64,000 bases of DNA, taken from assembly GCA_022457155.1 (NCBI GenBank), contig JAJGOT010000352.1:248001-312000 (forward strand), written 5' to 3'. The notes beneath the pieces were generated by a model, which saw only the letters and a program-made list of their open reading frames with translations, ran no database searches and was not told where the DNA came from. Shown here one piece after another: positions 34,706 to 46,984 of the stretch. The stretch comes from Cladopsammia gracilis (lineage: Eukaryota > Cnidaria > Anthozoa > Scleractinia > Dendrophylliidae). How positions within the stretch are numbered: the first letter of the stretch is position 1; the number at the start of each line of letters is the position of its first letter. The position numbers were made by a program, and so were the translations under genes.

Positions 34706-35650
34706 TTATGGAGCGCTGCAAGGAAACAATCGTTTGGCTCGCCAAGACTTGATCAACCGTCTAATCTCTTTGCGAAACCTTGTGCTTCTCATACCATATA
34801 TGAACGGATTCAATACGGCATTCAGGTAGTACACAGAGTTAATCCAGAACTGCATTCTGGAAAATATCCAATCTTCTCTTCGAACCACTGAATAAAACAC
34901 CACTGACGGTACCCAACAAACCATGTACACACCCAACACGATTCCCATTGTCTGAGTTGATTTACGCTCCCAAGGGAGCGGAGAAGAACGCTGCACGTCA
35001 GGGACTTGCGCATGCATCGTGGCAATTTTTCTCTCGTGCTTTAAGGCAACGGAGAAAATATAAATATAAAGGGTAAACGTCACCAGAACTAGAAAAACCA
35101 GAGTTACGTTCTGAATGTAAATAATCTTTAAACCATGAAAAACTCCGGTTATAACCGCCCCCGAAGTCCATGTTAAGGCAACACATGCCTTGGAACGGAC
35201 TCTCGTAAACAGAGACCGATATCGAAAAGGAAACGCAATGGCGATGAATCGTTCAACGGCGATCACAAATAAGCTCATAGCAGCGGCGGTTACCACAAAC
35301 TGGGCAAGTATACGGTGTAGTAAGACGAACGTGTGGTTAATATGACAGTAACCCATTCTATCGCACACGTGACGGTAAATATCTCCCGGTATCAGCGCGG
35401 CCGCGGCCAGGAGATCGACGGCAGCCAAGTTTGAGATTAAGATGTTGGAGACGGTCGAGAATCGGATCTGCACGAAAATGACTGTTAGAACCAAGATATT
35501 CCCGATTGTTCCTGTGATTGCAATTGTTCCATCAATAGCAGTAACTGTTATGCCAATAAATAGACTCGGTGTGTAGTGCAGATCATCCACGGCTTCCATG
35601 CCATTATTCGTTGAAGATGTACCGTAGACGACAGTTCCGTTCAGAGACAT
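34706..35650 (-). CDS. Class A (rhodopsin-like) GPCR, intronless
   Basis: A 314-residue receptor with seven hydrophobic segments, presumably a plasma-membrane G-protein-coupled receptor of unknown ligand. Motifs: TM1 GTIGN51ILVL, TM2 SNLAAVD79LL, TM3 end E133-R134-F135 (a DRY variant), TM6 C245-W-V-P248, TM7 N281-P-F-I-Y285. A basic helix-8 region (RFRKEIRRLIKSWR) follows. Extracellular loop 2 has no cysteine that I can see. It keeps the canonical TM6 and TM7 switches that the GPCR at 16465-17469 has lost, so the two are not close paralogues. N-terminal sequons NGT and (in loop 2) NVT are present. The start at 35650 is the first ATG giving a short extracellular N terminus. A single exon fits the cnidarian pattern. 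No neighbour within 5 kb suggests function. Confidence 0.93.
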   Translation of the reverse strand: MSLNGTVVYGTSSTNNGMEAVDDLHYTPSLFIGITVTAIDGTIAITGTIGNILVLTVIFVQIRFSTVSNILISNLAAVDLLAAAALIPGDIYRHVCDRMGYCHINHTFVLLHRILAQFVVTAAAMSLFVIAVERFIAIAFPFRYRSLFTRVRSKACVALTWTSGAVITGVFHGLKIIYIQNVTLVFLVLVTFTLYIYIFSVALKHERKIATMHAQVPDVQRSSPLPWERKSTQTMGIVLGVYMVCWVPSVVFYSVVRREDWIFSRMQFWINSVYYLNAVLNPFIYGMRSTRFRKEIRRLIKSWRAKRLFPCSAP

Positions 35651-36732
35651 CCTGCAGGTGTGATCCTTGACTGGAGAGGTAAATCTGGTACTAAGAAAAC
35701 ATTAACGAATTAACAAAGGGGCTGGATAACATGAATTGTACTCATCTGATTTATGCAACAATTACCACTGATTATTCACCGAAGTGGAAATGAAGAGAAA
35801 ATATTAGTATATACTGAAACAGTGAGATAATATAACGAAAATGACGCTTTTTAGGGGCGAAGGGGAAGCCCACCTCTGTAAGTTCCACAGTAGGTAAGCC
35901 ATAGATTCAGCTGTAGATTACAATGAAACTTGAAGGGTATATAGTGCGTCTAAATATCTACACTTTAGTTGGTCTCATGTTTTGTATGATGACGTCGTAT
36001 GACGTGGGAATTTAATCGTCAACTCCGAAAAACTGTTATTTGGTTTTCTAACTCTCCATGTTTATTGAAATCTAAATACAGCGCCCCCTTGCATCCCCAA
36101 ATATGACGTTCACACCAGACCTCCCCCCTCCCTTCCCAAACTGAATAAAGAGCCCAGTTTCTAAAAAAATTGGTGGTGCTGCGTGGGCGGGGGAGTGAAC
36201 AAGCTAGTCCTTGAGACGTCAGCTGTTGAATCTCTTTACAGTGGTCAATATAACCTTAGCAACTTAGTTGGAGTAAAACCAAACAATCTCTCATGATGTC
36301 CGGTTTGACCAGAAACCCATAAGTGGGTTGAAACATGTAACGCCCATTCACTGCTTCCGAATAGTCATTTTTTGCTTAGTACCTATTTTTGAAACCCCTC
36401 GGTCCTTCGAGATTGGAAGCAAGATGTTCTGGCGAATTGATTGGTTAATATTTTTATCTCGATTTTCCAAATATAGCTGTAACATGACAACTTCTTAGCA
36501 AATTGAATAATCGGAAGGTTGTTTTGAAGCGTACAAGAGACAGTTGCACGTTTCAGCCCACTTATGGGCTTCTGGTTTGACTCAATAGGAAGCTTAAGCA
36601 ACCACTACGGCAGCGCCAAGGAAAACTTCATTTGAACAAAGGATTCACGCTTTTTTAAACTGCTTTGTAGTTGTTCCAGTTTGTTTAGTTTGTCTGATGT
36701 GTCTGGATTGTCCAGGAGCTAAATTTAAAGGG

Positions 36733-36780
<48 letters not shown>
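36733..36780. repeat. (AAT)16 microsatellite
   Basis: Perfect trinucleotide run of 48 bp. Confidence 0.97.
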
Positions 36781-36782
<2 letters not shown>

Positions 36783-37196
36783 GTTTACTCACAAATGAAA
36801 CGTGAAAAGGAGATAAAAGAGGTTATCCCTTTCTAATTTATCTGCCTCCCTAGACTAGTAAAAACATGAGTAAACAAATTCCAGTTCAAATGGAAATTAA
36901 GGAAATTTAACCGTCGTGTGTTCACGTTCTCCACAAAACCTATAGACCTAATTTGATCATTTGACGTTGTTGCTTTGCAGGGAACGGCAAAGAAATGTAC
37001 CAAAATGTAAAACGCACGTGCAGAGGCATTGTTTTCGCGCATTAAACCTATTGTTTTGTGCCGTTCTCGCTGCCGTCGCCGTTGTGGTTGCTTACGCTCC
37101 GATCCCTATTACATTACACAGTACATCAGTATTAATAAACAGTCACGAGTTTTCATTAAGCAATATACCACATACAGGCCCAATAAACCACGCGGG

Positions 37197-37329
37197 TAGT
37201 TTCTTGGTGTTGCGGATGGTGTGATCACCAAATGACGTAAAACAAAAGATTCAAAAGACACTGAACAATACCCACACCACAACACAAAAGCTAACCAACA
37301 ATGGCTGCCGCAACACGAAGAAACACCCA
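37197..37329. mobile_element. 133-bp inverted-repeat element with 9-bp target duplication
   Basis: Ends GTTTCTTGGTGTTGCGG and CCGCAACACGAAGAAAC are inverted repeats. CCACGCGGG occurs directly on both sides (37188-37196 and 37330-37338). Related copies lie at 32284-32410, 32570-32671 (partial) and 25262-25385. Confidence 0.88.
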
Positions 37330-38426
37330 CCACGCGGGATGACGGAGAACACGAGAAGAGATTGTAAGACATGAGTCCAATGCTGGGTGATTTATAAGCT
37401 TTTCGAGTGCTATTCCAACATCCCACATGATTTATTGCACCGATAAATCATACGAATATGTGGTCTATTGCTTTTATGTAAAATACTGATAACTACATGT
37501 GGTTTACCAGTATTATTATCAATAGCTATTGACCAATCAGAACCCGAGCATTATATTAATCCACCACTTATTGTACATATAAAGAAAAATAAACTTGCTA
37601 AAAATAGCTGACAGATATTTTACAGTAATGCCTCAACTTTTCAGGTTGGCTGGTTGGATCGTTGGCAGTGAGTTTATTCGGTTGGGTTTGCTTCACAACA
37701 AAAACTTGTCGCTTATTAATTAACCGTCGCATGAATGCTTCGATGTTTGAACCAACAGTCCTTTGGTCACAATGTTCATTCCTTAGATCAGACATATATC
37801 AGCTTTCTTTTCGATTGAAAGTCATTTTAACTAATTGAATAATCTTTTAAAATCCAACTCAATCTTGCGGAACAGTTTTCTATCGGTTATTGTCACGTAC
37901 ATGTACGCTAACTTCGGCGCGTAAAATTAACTTCTTATCGAGTTTAAAGTTAACTATTCAAACAATCTGAGACAGTAGCGATTTATTTAATTTATTTCAA
38001 CTGTCTAATATATAGTTTGCGTAGTTTGTTCACATACACTTTACTCAGCTCTTTGACCTTTATTAATTTTTGGCTAACCAGCCGGTCAGCAAACAAACAG
38101 TTGTCAATGTTAATGAGTACAGTATACTGCATACAGTGTATCTCTAGTGCTCGCTATGATGGCTACTGAGCTGGGAGAGAAAACCCTAAATGTTTTCGTG
38201 TGCCACTGCCTGTGAAAAATGCACCGACTTCTTAATAATACATGGTTGTTACACGATATTTGGGTGAAGTGGACGGAAGTCATTATTTTGTTGTCATCGA
38301 AGAAAATGTACGTCCTATCTTACATTTCCAAACAAAGAAAACATAAATTCATGCCCGATCGCGAAGGTTTAGATTTTTTTGTGTCCATCTATTAATCGTT
38401 AACTTCAAATTCTAATTTTAAAATTT

Positions 38427-38678
38427 GTAAATGAAAGGACCACCCGACAAATTGGAAGTACTGGATCCTTGTGAAGGATCTGATCAGCAGAAAAAATTAT
38501 AAACAAATTAAATGAAAGGCTGATCGTACAGTAAGGAATATATTTTTAAACCGATTAATTTCGAACGGCACGGCCGTTCTTCTTCAGGGTTTACCGAAGA
38601 AGAATGGCCGTGCCGTTCGAAATTAATCGGTTTAAAAATATATTCCTTACTGTACGATCAGCCTTTCATTTTATTTGT
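38427..38678. mobile_element. Palindromic insert with hammerhead-like core and 17-bp flanking duplication
   Basis: TTCTAATTTTAAAATTT occurs at 38410-38426 and 38679-38695, exactly flanking the insert. The insert has a unique head of about 65 bp and then a nearly perfect palindrome (about 38493-38690, arms about 90 bp). The layout matches the insert at 51954-52172. It resembles short non-autonomous relatives of Penelope-like elements, a group known to carry hammerhead motifs; the assignment is inference. Confidence 0.75.
38547..38593 (-). ncRNA. Hammerhead-ribozyme-like motif
   Basis: Read on the minus strand: stem I UAAACC, core CUGAAGA, one extra A, stem II GAACGGC / GCCGUUC (7 bp, CGU loop), core GAAA, stem III word AUUAAU, cleavage-site C, stem I GGUUUA. 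Stem I is perfectly complementary over 6 bp. The extra A between CUGAAGA and stem II departs from the canonical core. Stem III is an uninterrupted palindrome, so a dimer would be needed. Activity is uncertain. Confidence 0.5.
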
Positions 38679-39439
38679 TTCTAATTTTAAAATTTAATTA
38701 AAGCAGTATTAAAACATTTCTCATCTTCCTGAATTTCACAGACACGCCTAAACCTTTATTTCCTCAAAAATAACCAAAAAACGCTAACCACCACAATATC
38801 TCAGTATTTATGTCCTTTTTTGGCTCGGCTCGAAAATCTGTAACATGCTTTCTCCAAAAATAGCTAAAAATCAAATGCGTCATCTTTTTTCTTAAAATGA
38901 GATAATCCTATAAAACCGTGTTCTAAAATCGTGCTGCCAAAAGTAGTTCTTATATTGTGTGGAAATGTTAAATCGGAGACGTGATTCTTGTCAATAGTCC
39001 TCAGTAACAGATTTCAATATCTATCAACAGTCGGAAGAAGTTGTTGCAAACTTAACTCTCCGTTCAAATTGATTTCAAGTTGTTCCAGCATGCTGACCGA
39101 TCAGTGTCCCTATACAGTTATGTGAAAACTAACGGGCAAGGCAACTGGGTGACTTAACCCCTAAACTGTAACCCGCAATAAATACTGAAGTTTGTGTCTG
39201 ACCCTACATGCCAAAATTAGTGCTTAATACTATACAATATTTTTTTTCATGATTCGAACTAGTGAACTCGGTTGGACCTAACTTTAGGTAATAAACCTGC
39301 GATCTGTCCAAATCGTCACTATCGCTCGATAAATTATGATTATCGTTTCGCGTTTACCTAATTTGGTTCAGTATTGAGAGATACGAAAATAGATCAAGCT
39401 TGATGGCAGGCCACTCTTCGCGCAAACTTCAAGCTAGAA

Positions 39440-39578
39440 ATGTCTTTTTCGTCGACCATCTTCTTCGCTCGCCTCGTTTGCACGAAACTTTGTTCTCAGT
39501 TTAATTTTCTGTCCAGCATGCTGTCAGTTTTGGTTTTGTTTTTGGCAGTGACGGTGTGTGTTTGCACGCGGGGTCAAG
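39440..39578 (+). CDS. Candidate first coding exon with signal peptide (unsupported gene)
   Basis: An open frame from ATG 39440, with a second in-frame ATG at 39518. From there it encodes a strongly hydrophobic stretch (MLSVLVLFLAVTVCVC) followed by TRGQ, a plausible signal peptide. It ends at a good splice donor (CAAG|gtatatt, boundary 39578, phase 1). A possible next exon begins after an AG at 39768. It reads in the matching phase for about 20 codons with two cysteines, then reaches TAA at about 39831. Together this would be a very short secreted peptide. I do not recognise a family, and it could be chance. I found no further exons. Confidence 0.25.
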
Positions 39579-41222
39579 GTATATTAAACTTCAGAACTGA
39601 ACTCTGAGGTTTTGTAAGTAGCGATAACTGTTTGACTTACCTGCTTAAGTAGCAAAAAAATCAACCTGGTTTCACTCTGTGCGCAGCTCTTTCTGCATGG
39701 CTTTTTTCATTATCGTGTTGATTTTCGTTTGAATTGAATTACAATGGTAAAGTCTCGCTCCAATTCAGGGTGTCACATCAAACGCCAGGAAAACTGCACG
39801 AATCAAGCACATTTGGCGGATCGGATGTAATATTGCTGCTTTATGGTCCGATAAACACAACGCACCCGCATAATGATTCACCGACGATAAGATATTTGCA
39901 CTCTTTTGAATTTTTGATTTACCCTGAAATCAATGGCCTTTTTCATTAACAGTTTATAAATTTTGATGAGTTATCTTCCGTTTCTTTTATTTTCTACTGA
40001 ATAGAAACCGCCCTTTGTCGGGAAAACTGCTGAAGTAGTAATTTAGTATATTAAAAGATGACGTTAACAGTTTTGCCCACGCAAAAAAAAAAACGAACTA
40101 ATTCGTCCTAATGTTAAAATAAATCACGATGAAAATACATCATTTTTCAAGAAACATAAATTAACTATAGGGGGATGATTGAATTAATGTTAAAGCCGGT
40201 TTTCGAATATGGCAATACCTAAATTGAAATTCAAAGTTTAGGAATTGTCTTGCCACTTCAATTTTATAAAAAAAAATGGGGAATAAAGAGGCATGCTTGA
40301 AAACATTAAGAATTCATGAAGAGGTCGGAAGTTGGAATATCAATTGCTCACGTGGTAAACCGGACGGGTCATTTGGGATATATCAGATCGATATATTTAA
40401 TGTGGTGCTCATCTTGGGTTAACAAAAGAAAAAACAGTATGTTCCAATTTGAAAATTAATAACAACACATGAATTTTCATATATCATTTCTTAATTTAAA
40501 GATGATAGTTTAGAAAGAAAACAAATTATCTAAACGGGTGGCATACTATTGACCGTTTTCTTGCAATAAGGTAGGTTTATTGTATGTAATGTTAGCAAGA
40601 CGATACGTCGGCAGAGCTAGATTGAATTAATATATCATGATATTTCATGGCCAATTTCTGAATGTGAAAAGTAACAATGCTAACAAATAAAAGCCTGGCG
40701 TCTTCGAAGACCACTGAGTGTCTTTCCAACGATTTTTCTCGCAAGTTTAAAGGGACACGGTCCCGCGGAAATAAGGAAATCAGTGTGTTTAATTAAATTC
40801 CATGTTATATTGCCAAATATATAACAAAATTGAATAAAAATATTCTATAAAGCCAAACAGAAGTAGTAGTTTGGAAATAAAGTGAGGATGGAAGTGGATT
40901 ACAGTTCATCAATTTTGATTTCATTACAGGCGGTCAAGAAATCAAAGTTTAGTTCAGTGGTGGAATTTTGAGCTTTTTAGTTGTAATTTTGTCTTTTAAG
41001 TTCATATTTCTAATTGCGTTCGTCACTTTTGGCGATGTTTTCTTCCTATTTTAAGATAATAAAAGCAAGCTTAAGGCAAGCTCCTGGCAATAGTAATGAA
41101 AACATAATATAAACAGGTTCCGTCTTCCAGAATGATCGGGATTGATCGCCCTTCTTACTGACTAATTAAGGGATGGCGAATGATAAATTAGGCACAGACT
41201 TTGCACCGGACGACAACACCAG

Positions 41223-41227
<5 letters not shown>

Positions 41228-41272
<45 letters not shown>
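41228..41272. repeat. (TA)22 microsatellite
   Basis: Perfect dinucleotide run. It produces spurious open frames with a YIYIYI stretch on both strands. Confidence 0.97.
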
Positions 41273-41275
<3 letters not shown>

Positions 41276-43149
41276 CCCGAGACATTTTGACTTTTAAAAT
41301 GCGAAATTTCGTAAACACTGAGACCTCGATACGTGGAGAACCGCTCAAAAAGTGAGACTACGCCGAAACCCGTGAAATTTTAGACCTCTAAATCAGATGG
41401 GTGAAAACCATGAGAAGTTTCATCAAATGCGCGTGTTAATGACTTGAAATAAGCTTACTTGACATGAGTTTTTCTAATTGCGATTTAGTACCTTCGCATA
41501 CAGCCTGCATACAAAGTGAAATACTCTTTGATACGACGTTCATTTCATATGCATGGCTGCATGGCTCACAAGGTAGAATTAAAAGAAGTTCACCTACCGT
41601 TTCATAAAGAATACGCCATTGCTATCCTTGCCATTGGTAACCAAAGAAAGTCGTTAACACATGGATGTAGTTTCAGTCGTAGACAAATCTTAGACCTACA
41701 TTTCAGTTTCCGTTGATTCAAATATGTTTTGACCGGTTTCAAATCGAAACTAAAATAGATGATCGCATGAACGCTGCGGCTCGGTCCAATTTTAAAGCTT
41801 TTTATAGTTTCAATCAAATACTGCATGATTTATTGTTGTAATATACTGTCCAAATTCACCGCGAATTTCAAAATGGCGGTCAATCAGAATTGTTTTGAGG
41901 TTTCAGAACAAAGCCTTTAATCAATGCTTCTGAGAAGAGCATATTAACGTTTGCATAATTTCAAAACGGGGTGGTTTATCTTGCACAATATACCATGAAA
42001 GCTTGACTATTTATAACATAATTCCGTGCGGTAATTTTTTTTCTGAGGTTTGTATCACGTAAGCGTTTTCTTATGCGGTAAGTCAATTCCCACCTAACGG
42101 ACAAAAGTCAATTCCCGTCTAACGGACCTGTAAACGGACAACTGATCATAACTTACTTTTAAAACGGACACCCTTGGACAACTACGGAAAGATGAAGCGC
42201 AGACGAATATAAGATTTACTGTCCTAAAAGTGTTCGTTTTAGGGGAATTTGACTGTCCAATAGAGTGAAAGTCAGTCAGTGTAAGTATTGCCGAGTAAAA
42301 TGCAAGATACAGCGCTCAACTTATTCACTCGTTTTTCTCAAGAAATTTTAGTTACCGTTTCCAGGAGCAAGGTACCCACGCCCAATTTCAGAAGATTTAA
42401 AAAAGGTGCAAGATGGTCTATGGTAAACCACGAGAACTATATTTACAAAGGTCAGGAGCCCGCACAACGTAGTTTTCCTGCACGGATTATGAGCTTAATC
42501 GATAAACCGTAAAACCGGCTCCAGCTAAAGTTCAGTACTCACTGATTTCTAACCGCGTGTAAAGTTTTTTTTGAATGCCATACGCATCCATATCTTAGAG
42601 CCCTCGCCAATAGCAACCGAAAAGGGTAGCTAGACAGGCTAGACGCGTACGTGCAAAGCTATGCTGCGCTTTTTCACTAACTGCGTATATTTTTAGCCGT
42701 GCTAGTAGACGCCTTAGTGAAATTAAAATTAGTTCCTTCCTGTGATGGCTGACGGAAATAGCAGTAGCGTGTATGCCCGCAGGCTAGTATTTATAAGCAT
42801 CACTGGTTACTTACGACGTTGGCGTGAATATTACCACATATTCCAAAAAATTTTTTTTTCAAACTTTTAGCATAACCGGCGTGACTAATGACGTTTACGC
42901 GAAAATATTCCCAACACACAAATTTTTTTCTCGAACTTTTGTTACAGTTATACAATGGGTTGAGTTACCGACTTTGTAGTATTTTTAAGCATCACCGGTA
43001 ACTCATGACGTTTCCGCAAAAATACTCTAACAGATTTTTTCAAACTTTAGCTCTATTAACTTCCTACGGTTGAGTCAGAAATGTAACACCAACAACAAAA
43101 TTGTTGTTACCAACTTTGTTTCAGAAAATACTCGCAATTTTAAATTATC

Positions 43150-43455
43150 CAGCGAGAGAAATAAGCCGCAAACTGACCATATAAATGGTACAAAATCACC
43201 GCTCGCGTCTTACACAAGCCGCGCGGGTTTAGAGCTAGTCTTACATAAGCCGCGAACTTGCTCTCGTATAAATGGGTTCGCGGCTTATCTAAGACGGGAA
43301 CACATACTGCCGAGCACTTTGCGTCTTGTGGAAGCCGCGCTCGTACTAATTGAGTTCGGCTCATGTGAAGTACGGCGTTTGACCCAGGCAACAGTTCACG
43401 GCTTACATAAGCCGCAACTTATGTAAGCCGCGGCTTATGTATTTCTCTCGTATAA
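43150..43455. mobile_element. Inverted-repeat element rich in AAGCCGCGGCTTA words
   Basis: Ends GCGAGAGAAATAAGCCGC and (inverted) ACGAGAGAAATACATAAGCC. The interior repeats TACATAAGCCGC and CTCTCGTATAAATG. About 300 bp, non-coding. Confidence 0.6.
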
Positions 43456-44257
43456 ATGTCCCTATGTTTAATGTATCGCTGGATATAACTTTTTTAGTAC
43501 AATTTTATAAAAGGTGGCTTCAAGGAACGCATTGAAAAACCTGTGCAGCCATCGCAATATGAGCGGAATCCGATAGCGCGTGGGTAGAAAAATCGAAAAT
43601 TGAAAGCGTATGTTCCGGTAGATTCCTGTTGGTTTTTCAATAGCTTGCAAACTATTTGGGAAAAAAATGTTTTCAAATTCTTTTTATTCATGATGCGTGG
43701 AGCTGGTTCGCGCCGCGGGGTCACCGACTGAATTATACACCGTTCACAACAAATGTCACCCTGGATCCAGAGGTCCGTTCTCTGAATATCATGAGTGAAA
43801 TTAACCGCATAAACGGTTAGAAGAAGCTCGCGAGTCAGCGCGTTGCGCCTCGTTGTCGCGGCTTCGCCGCTCAAACTCGCCGTTTTCACTAAAAAATAAA
43901 AACCTCTGGCACCCAGGGTAAACAAATGTTGAACTATGTTGCAACTTAGTGAATCACTATAGAATTCAAAACACATTCAACATTTTAAAATGATTAACTG
44001 AGGTCGTTCAACAAGTTGAAATAGAGCTTGTCTGTTTTCGTTCAAGTTCAACAACGTTGAACATGTTGAATGGCATGGCTCATTTGAACATTCAACACAT
44101 CATTTGTTGTTGATCAACAAATGTTGGACCATGTATCCTAGGCTTTAAGTAGGGAAACTGGACAGCATCCGCAAGTCCTAACAAAATTATTAATTAATAA
44201 CGATTTGTCAGAACGACGTCCAGCAACACGTCTGCAAGAAGCTTATAAACTTATCAG

Positions 44258-44678
44258 AAACCCATAATTGGGTTGAAACGTGCAACTGTCTCTTGTACGC
44301 TTCAAAACAAGCTTCCGATTATTCAATTTGCTAAGAAGTTGTTACAGCCATATTTGGAAAATCAAAATAAAAATATTAACCAATCAATTCGCTAGAACAA
44401 CTTGCTTCCCATCTGGAGGTAGACTTAAAAATCTTTTAAATTATAGCGCTAATTTTTAGTTTCTCAGAAACGTCTGAGAAACTAAATATTAGCGCTATAA
44501 TTTAAAAGATTTTTAAGTCTACATTCACGATAACGCGCTTCACAGATTTTTGTGCATCTTTTGATTCCCATCTGGAGGGGCTAAGGGGTTTCCAAATATG
44601 GTGCTAAGCAAAAAATTAGTTCGGAAGCTGTGAATGCGCGTTACACGTTTCAACCCACTGATGGGTTTCTGAACTTAT
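44258..44678. mobile_element. Inverted-repeat element, interrupted by a later insertion
   Basis: Ends are CAGAAACCCATAATTGGGTT and, inverted, CAACCCACTGATGGGTTTCTG. Internally it matches the region 36310-36590 (GCTAAGAAGTTGTTACAGCC, AATATTAACCAATCAATTCG) in opposite orientation. The block 44420-44564 is absent from that copy. Confidence 0.65.
44420..44564. mobile_element. 145-bp palindromic insertion flanked by 14-bp direct repeats
   Basis: TTCCCATCTGGAGG lies at 44406-44419 and 44565-44578. The insert begins with a nearly perfect palindrome (TAGACTTAAAAATC ... GATTTTTAAGTCTA, arms 47 bp) and ends with about 43 bp of unique sequence. The palindrome-plus-unique-tail layout and long target duplication match 38427-38678 and 51954-52172, though a full hammerhead core is not present. 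Confidence 0.7.
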
Positions 44679-44727
44679 TAAATACATCAACTACATACAT
44701 TATCATTATTTAAAACGCATCGGATTT

Positions 44728-45005
44728 TCAGAGTACGTAGCCTAAACTGCTAGCAGTCCCTCTTTGAATAGAGCGTATGCACATGACGTCACGGCGGCCA
44801 TATTGGTGTACCAAAACAATAGAACGGCGGCCATGTTGGTGTACCAAAACAATCCTGTGGGATTTGAACGCTTTTCTTATGTTAACACTTTCTTTTGTTC
44901 CAATAAATTTGCATAGCTGCTTGCCACGTGAGTGCATACGCTCTATAGTCGAGCGAGCGAGCGAGCGAGCAACACGCCGACGATCGGCGATCCACCGAGT
45001 ATACG
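44728..45005. repeat. GAGCGAGC repeat with inverted GCATACGCTC words
   Basis: Contains (GAGC)n at 44952-44971, ACTGCTAGCAGTCCCTC at 44747, and GAGCGTATGCAC / GTGCATACGCTC inverted about 165 bp apart. Related to 33817-34055. Two short direct copies of GGCGGCCATRTTGGTGTACC lie at about 44803 and 44826. Confidence 0.5.
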
Positions 45006-46441
45006 CAGCTTTAAGGGCATTTTTTGCATTCTTTTACTGAAATATCCCTCAACAGCGATGTGCGTGGAACGTTCTAACCGAGGACATGAGAACTTTCACA
45101 TATTTTAGAGACTTTGAATGTAAAATGCCAGAAATGTTTTAAAAAGAAATAAACGTATATTAGATTTTCTTATAATATTTAGCGGTATTTTTTTTATTTT
45201 TTTTCTCGGAGATACGCATTAATATTCTGCAGCTTATCTTCGCTTCTCATCCCACAAAAATGCCATACAGCTGAGCAATATAAAAGAAATATGGCATGAT
45301 AAGTGCCTTGTGAAGCTTGAATGTATTTGATGGACGGTGATACTAATTATTTCTGGAACGAGATATTACATTAAAAAGCCTTTACATTTTTAGCCAACAA
45401 ATGTTTATCAAAACGTCCCCAACGATACAAAAACTGGGGACCATGTTCAGGTAATACTACAAAAAGATAACAAAACCCGCCTGGGTCTCAGAGACATTTA
45501 ACTGACTGAACTGAGGGTGCACACTGTGCCCTATTGACATTTTGGTTTACTTCTGAGGTTGACGTTAGTGTCAGACCATATGGCAAAAGAGGTTCAAGGT
45601 TGATTAAAAAATTAACCCGACTGTCAGGCATTTTAGAGGAGTGAGAGGGTTGTTAGAGAAACGAGGGAGAGAGAAAGGGTAGAAAAGCCTGATACAAACA
45701 CTTTTATACGAGTGATCCGCTCTTGTGTCCCCCTCCCCATCCCAGGGAAGAACTGATACTCGGGTTAGTGTACATACATACATACACACTTCAATAACTC
45801 CTCCCTGATGAGGCTGATGAGGCAAGAAAACGCGAGAAAGGCCTCCAACACGCAGGGTGTTACTTAAAGTTCCCTCCGCTCGAGTGTCTCGCGTGTCTCG
45901 CGCCCCAAAACCCGCTTAAGCACCCCCACAAATTGCCTGTTGTGCAAGGTAACTGTAAAGTGGCGAATCAGCGGAAAGTGATGCAATCAAAGGGATCAAG
46001 GAGAGAGCGAGCCATCTCGTAAATACGAAAGCGTGGATTCTCGCGCGCGTCCGCTAGCGATTTAAAACTGTAACGCGCCGAAATTAGTGAACAGATCACT
46101 CGCAAAACAACAGACGCTCAACAAACAAGTTTATTACTTCTCCGACATCCGATCACCTTGTCTGAGATTCTATTAAAACCACACCAAAAAAAAAAACAAC
46201 AACAACGTGGCAGATACGCAACAACAACGCAGTCACAAACAATGACACGCATTCAAAGGCTCCTTAGAGCCAACCCGTGAATTTGAAATGCTAACGCTTA
46301 TGTTTTAACTTTGTCACGGTTTAATATATATATATTTTTTAAATTAAACGTAAGGATTTTTTGACAAACGCAAAAAATAAAAATACAGTACATCACTTTC
46401 ATAATGTTCAGTCCGAAGAAGAAAGAAAAAAAAAAAAAGAA

Positions 46442-46513
46442 CGCCCCGAGCGACATTCGAACCTGGGCCTTTCGGCTGTAAGCCCGTGATTTACACCACT
46501 CGACCACCGTGAC
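46442..46513 (-). other. tRNA-like sequence (pol III promoter-like boxes)
   Basis: Minus strand has an A-box-like TGGTCGAGTGGT (46495-46506) and B-box-like GGTTCGAATGTC (46452-46463) with correct spacing. The T-stem does not pair well and I cannot fold a full acceptor stem. So this is more likely a tRNA pseudogene or SINE head than a functional tRNA. Confidence 0.4.
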
Positions 46514-46984
46514 CACTGACTTAGAACGGGATAAATTTTAATTACTTGAAGGCAGATAACCATCAAAACGCGTGTCTCAGTTGAAAATTCCTTTTAGATC
46601 GATTTTAACGTTGCATTAAAGATTCCAAATGCGAAACATCTTTAAGCTTATTGTTGTTTATATTCGTTTACACCAATTTAGTTATTGTTATCGCTGGATT
46701 CACGCTCTTCTTGTTACAAAACGCATTCGTAACAAAGCATTACGTCACTAAGTTTACAGCTGATGGAAGGAGTGAGCGAGTGAGTGACTCATTTGCATAT
46801 CTGTCGTCGTTACCGATAACCCGTTCATTACGCATGCGCGTATATTCACGGGTTAAAAATAAACAGTAAACATATTTAAAACGATAAAAACATCTTAGCG
46901 CATAGCGTTACATAAATATGCATTATGCGAAACGAGACAACTATATGACGTAATACCCTGTGCAATTACGAAAAAAAAAGTTAA

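Larger units (their letters stand above)
35651..39439. other. Intergenic region
   Basis: No supported gene. It contains a repeat with inverted ends CAGAAACCCATAAGTGGGTT (about 36310) and CCCACTTATGGGCTTCTGG (about 36562). It also contains an (AAT)16 microsatellite, a 133-bp MITE and the palindromic insert at 38427-38678. Near 36217 the word GACGTCAGCTGTTGAATCTC matches the 3' half of the hammerhead-like family. Confidence 0.6.

Noticed and set aside
41166..41355. Open frames with a YIYIYI stretch on both strands
   Set aside because: Produced by the (TA)22 microsatellite.
43494..43976. 160-codon open frame on the minus strand
   Set aside because: GC-rich repeat-derived sequence with no recognisable domain and no splice or start support.
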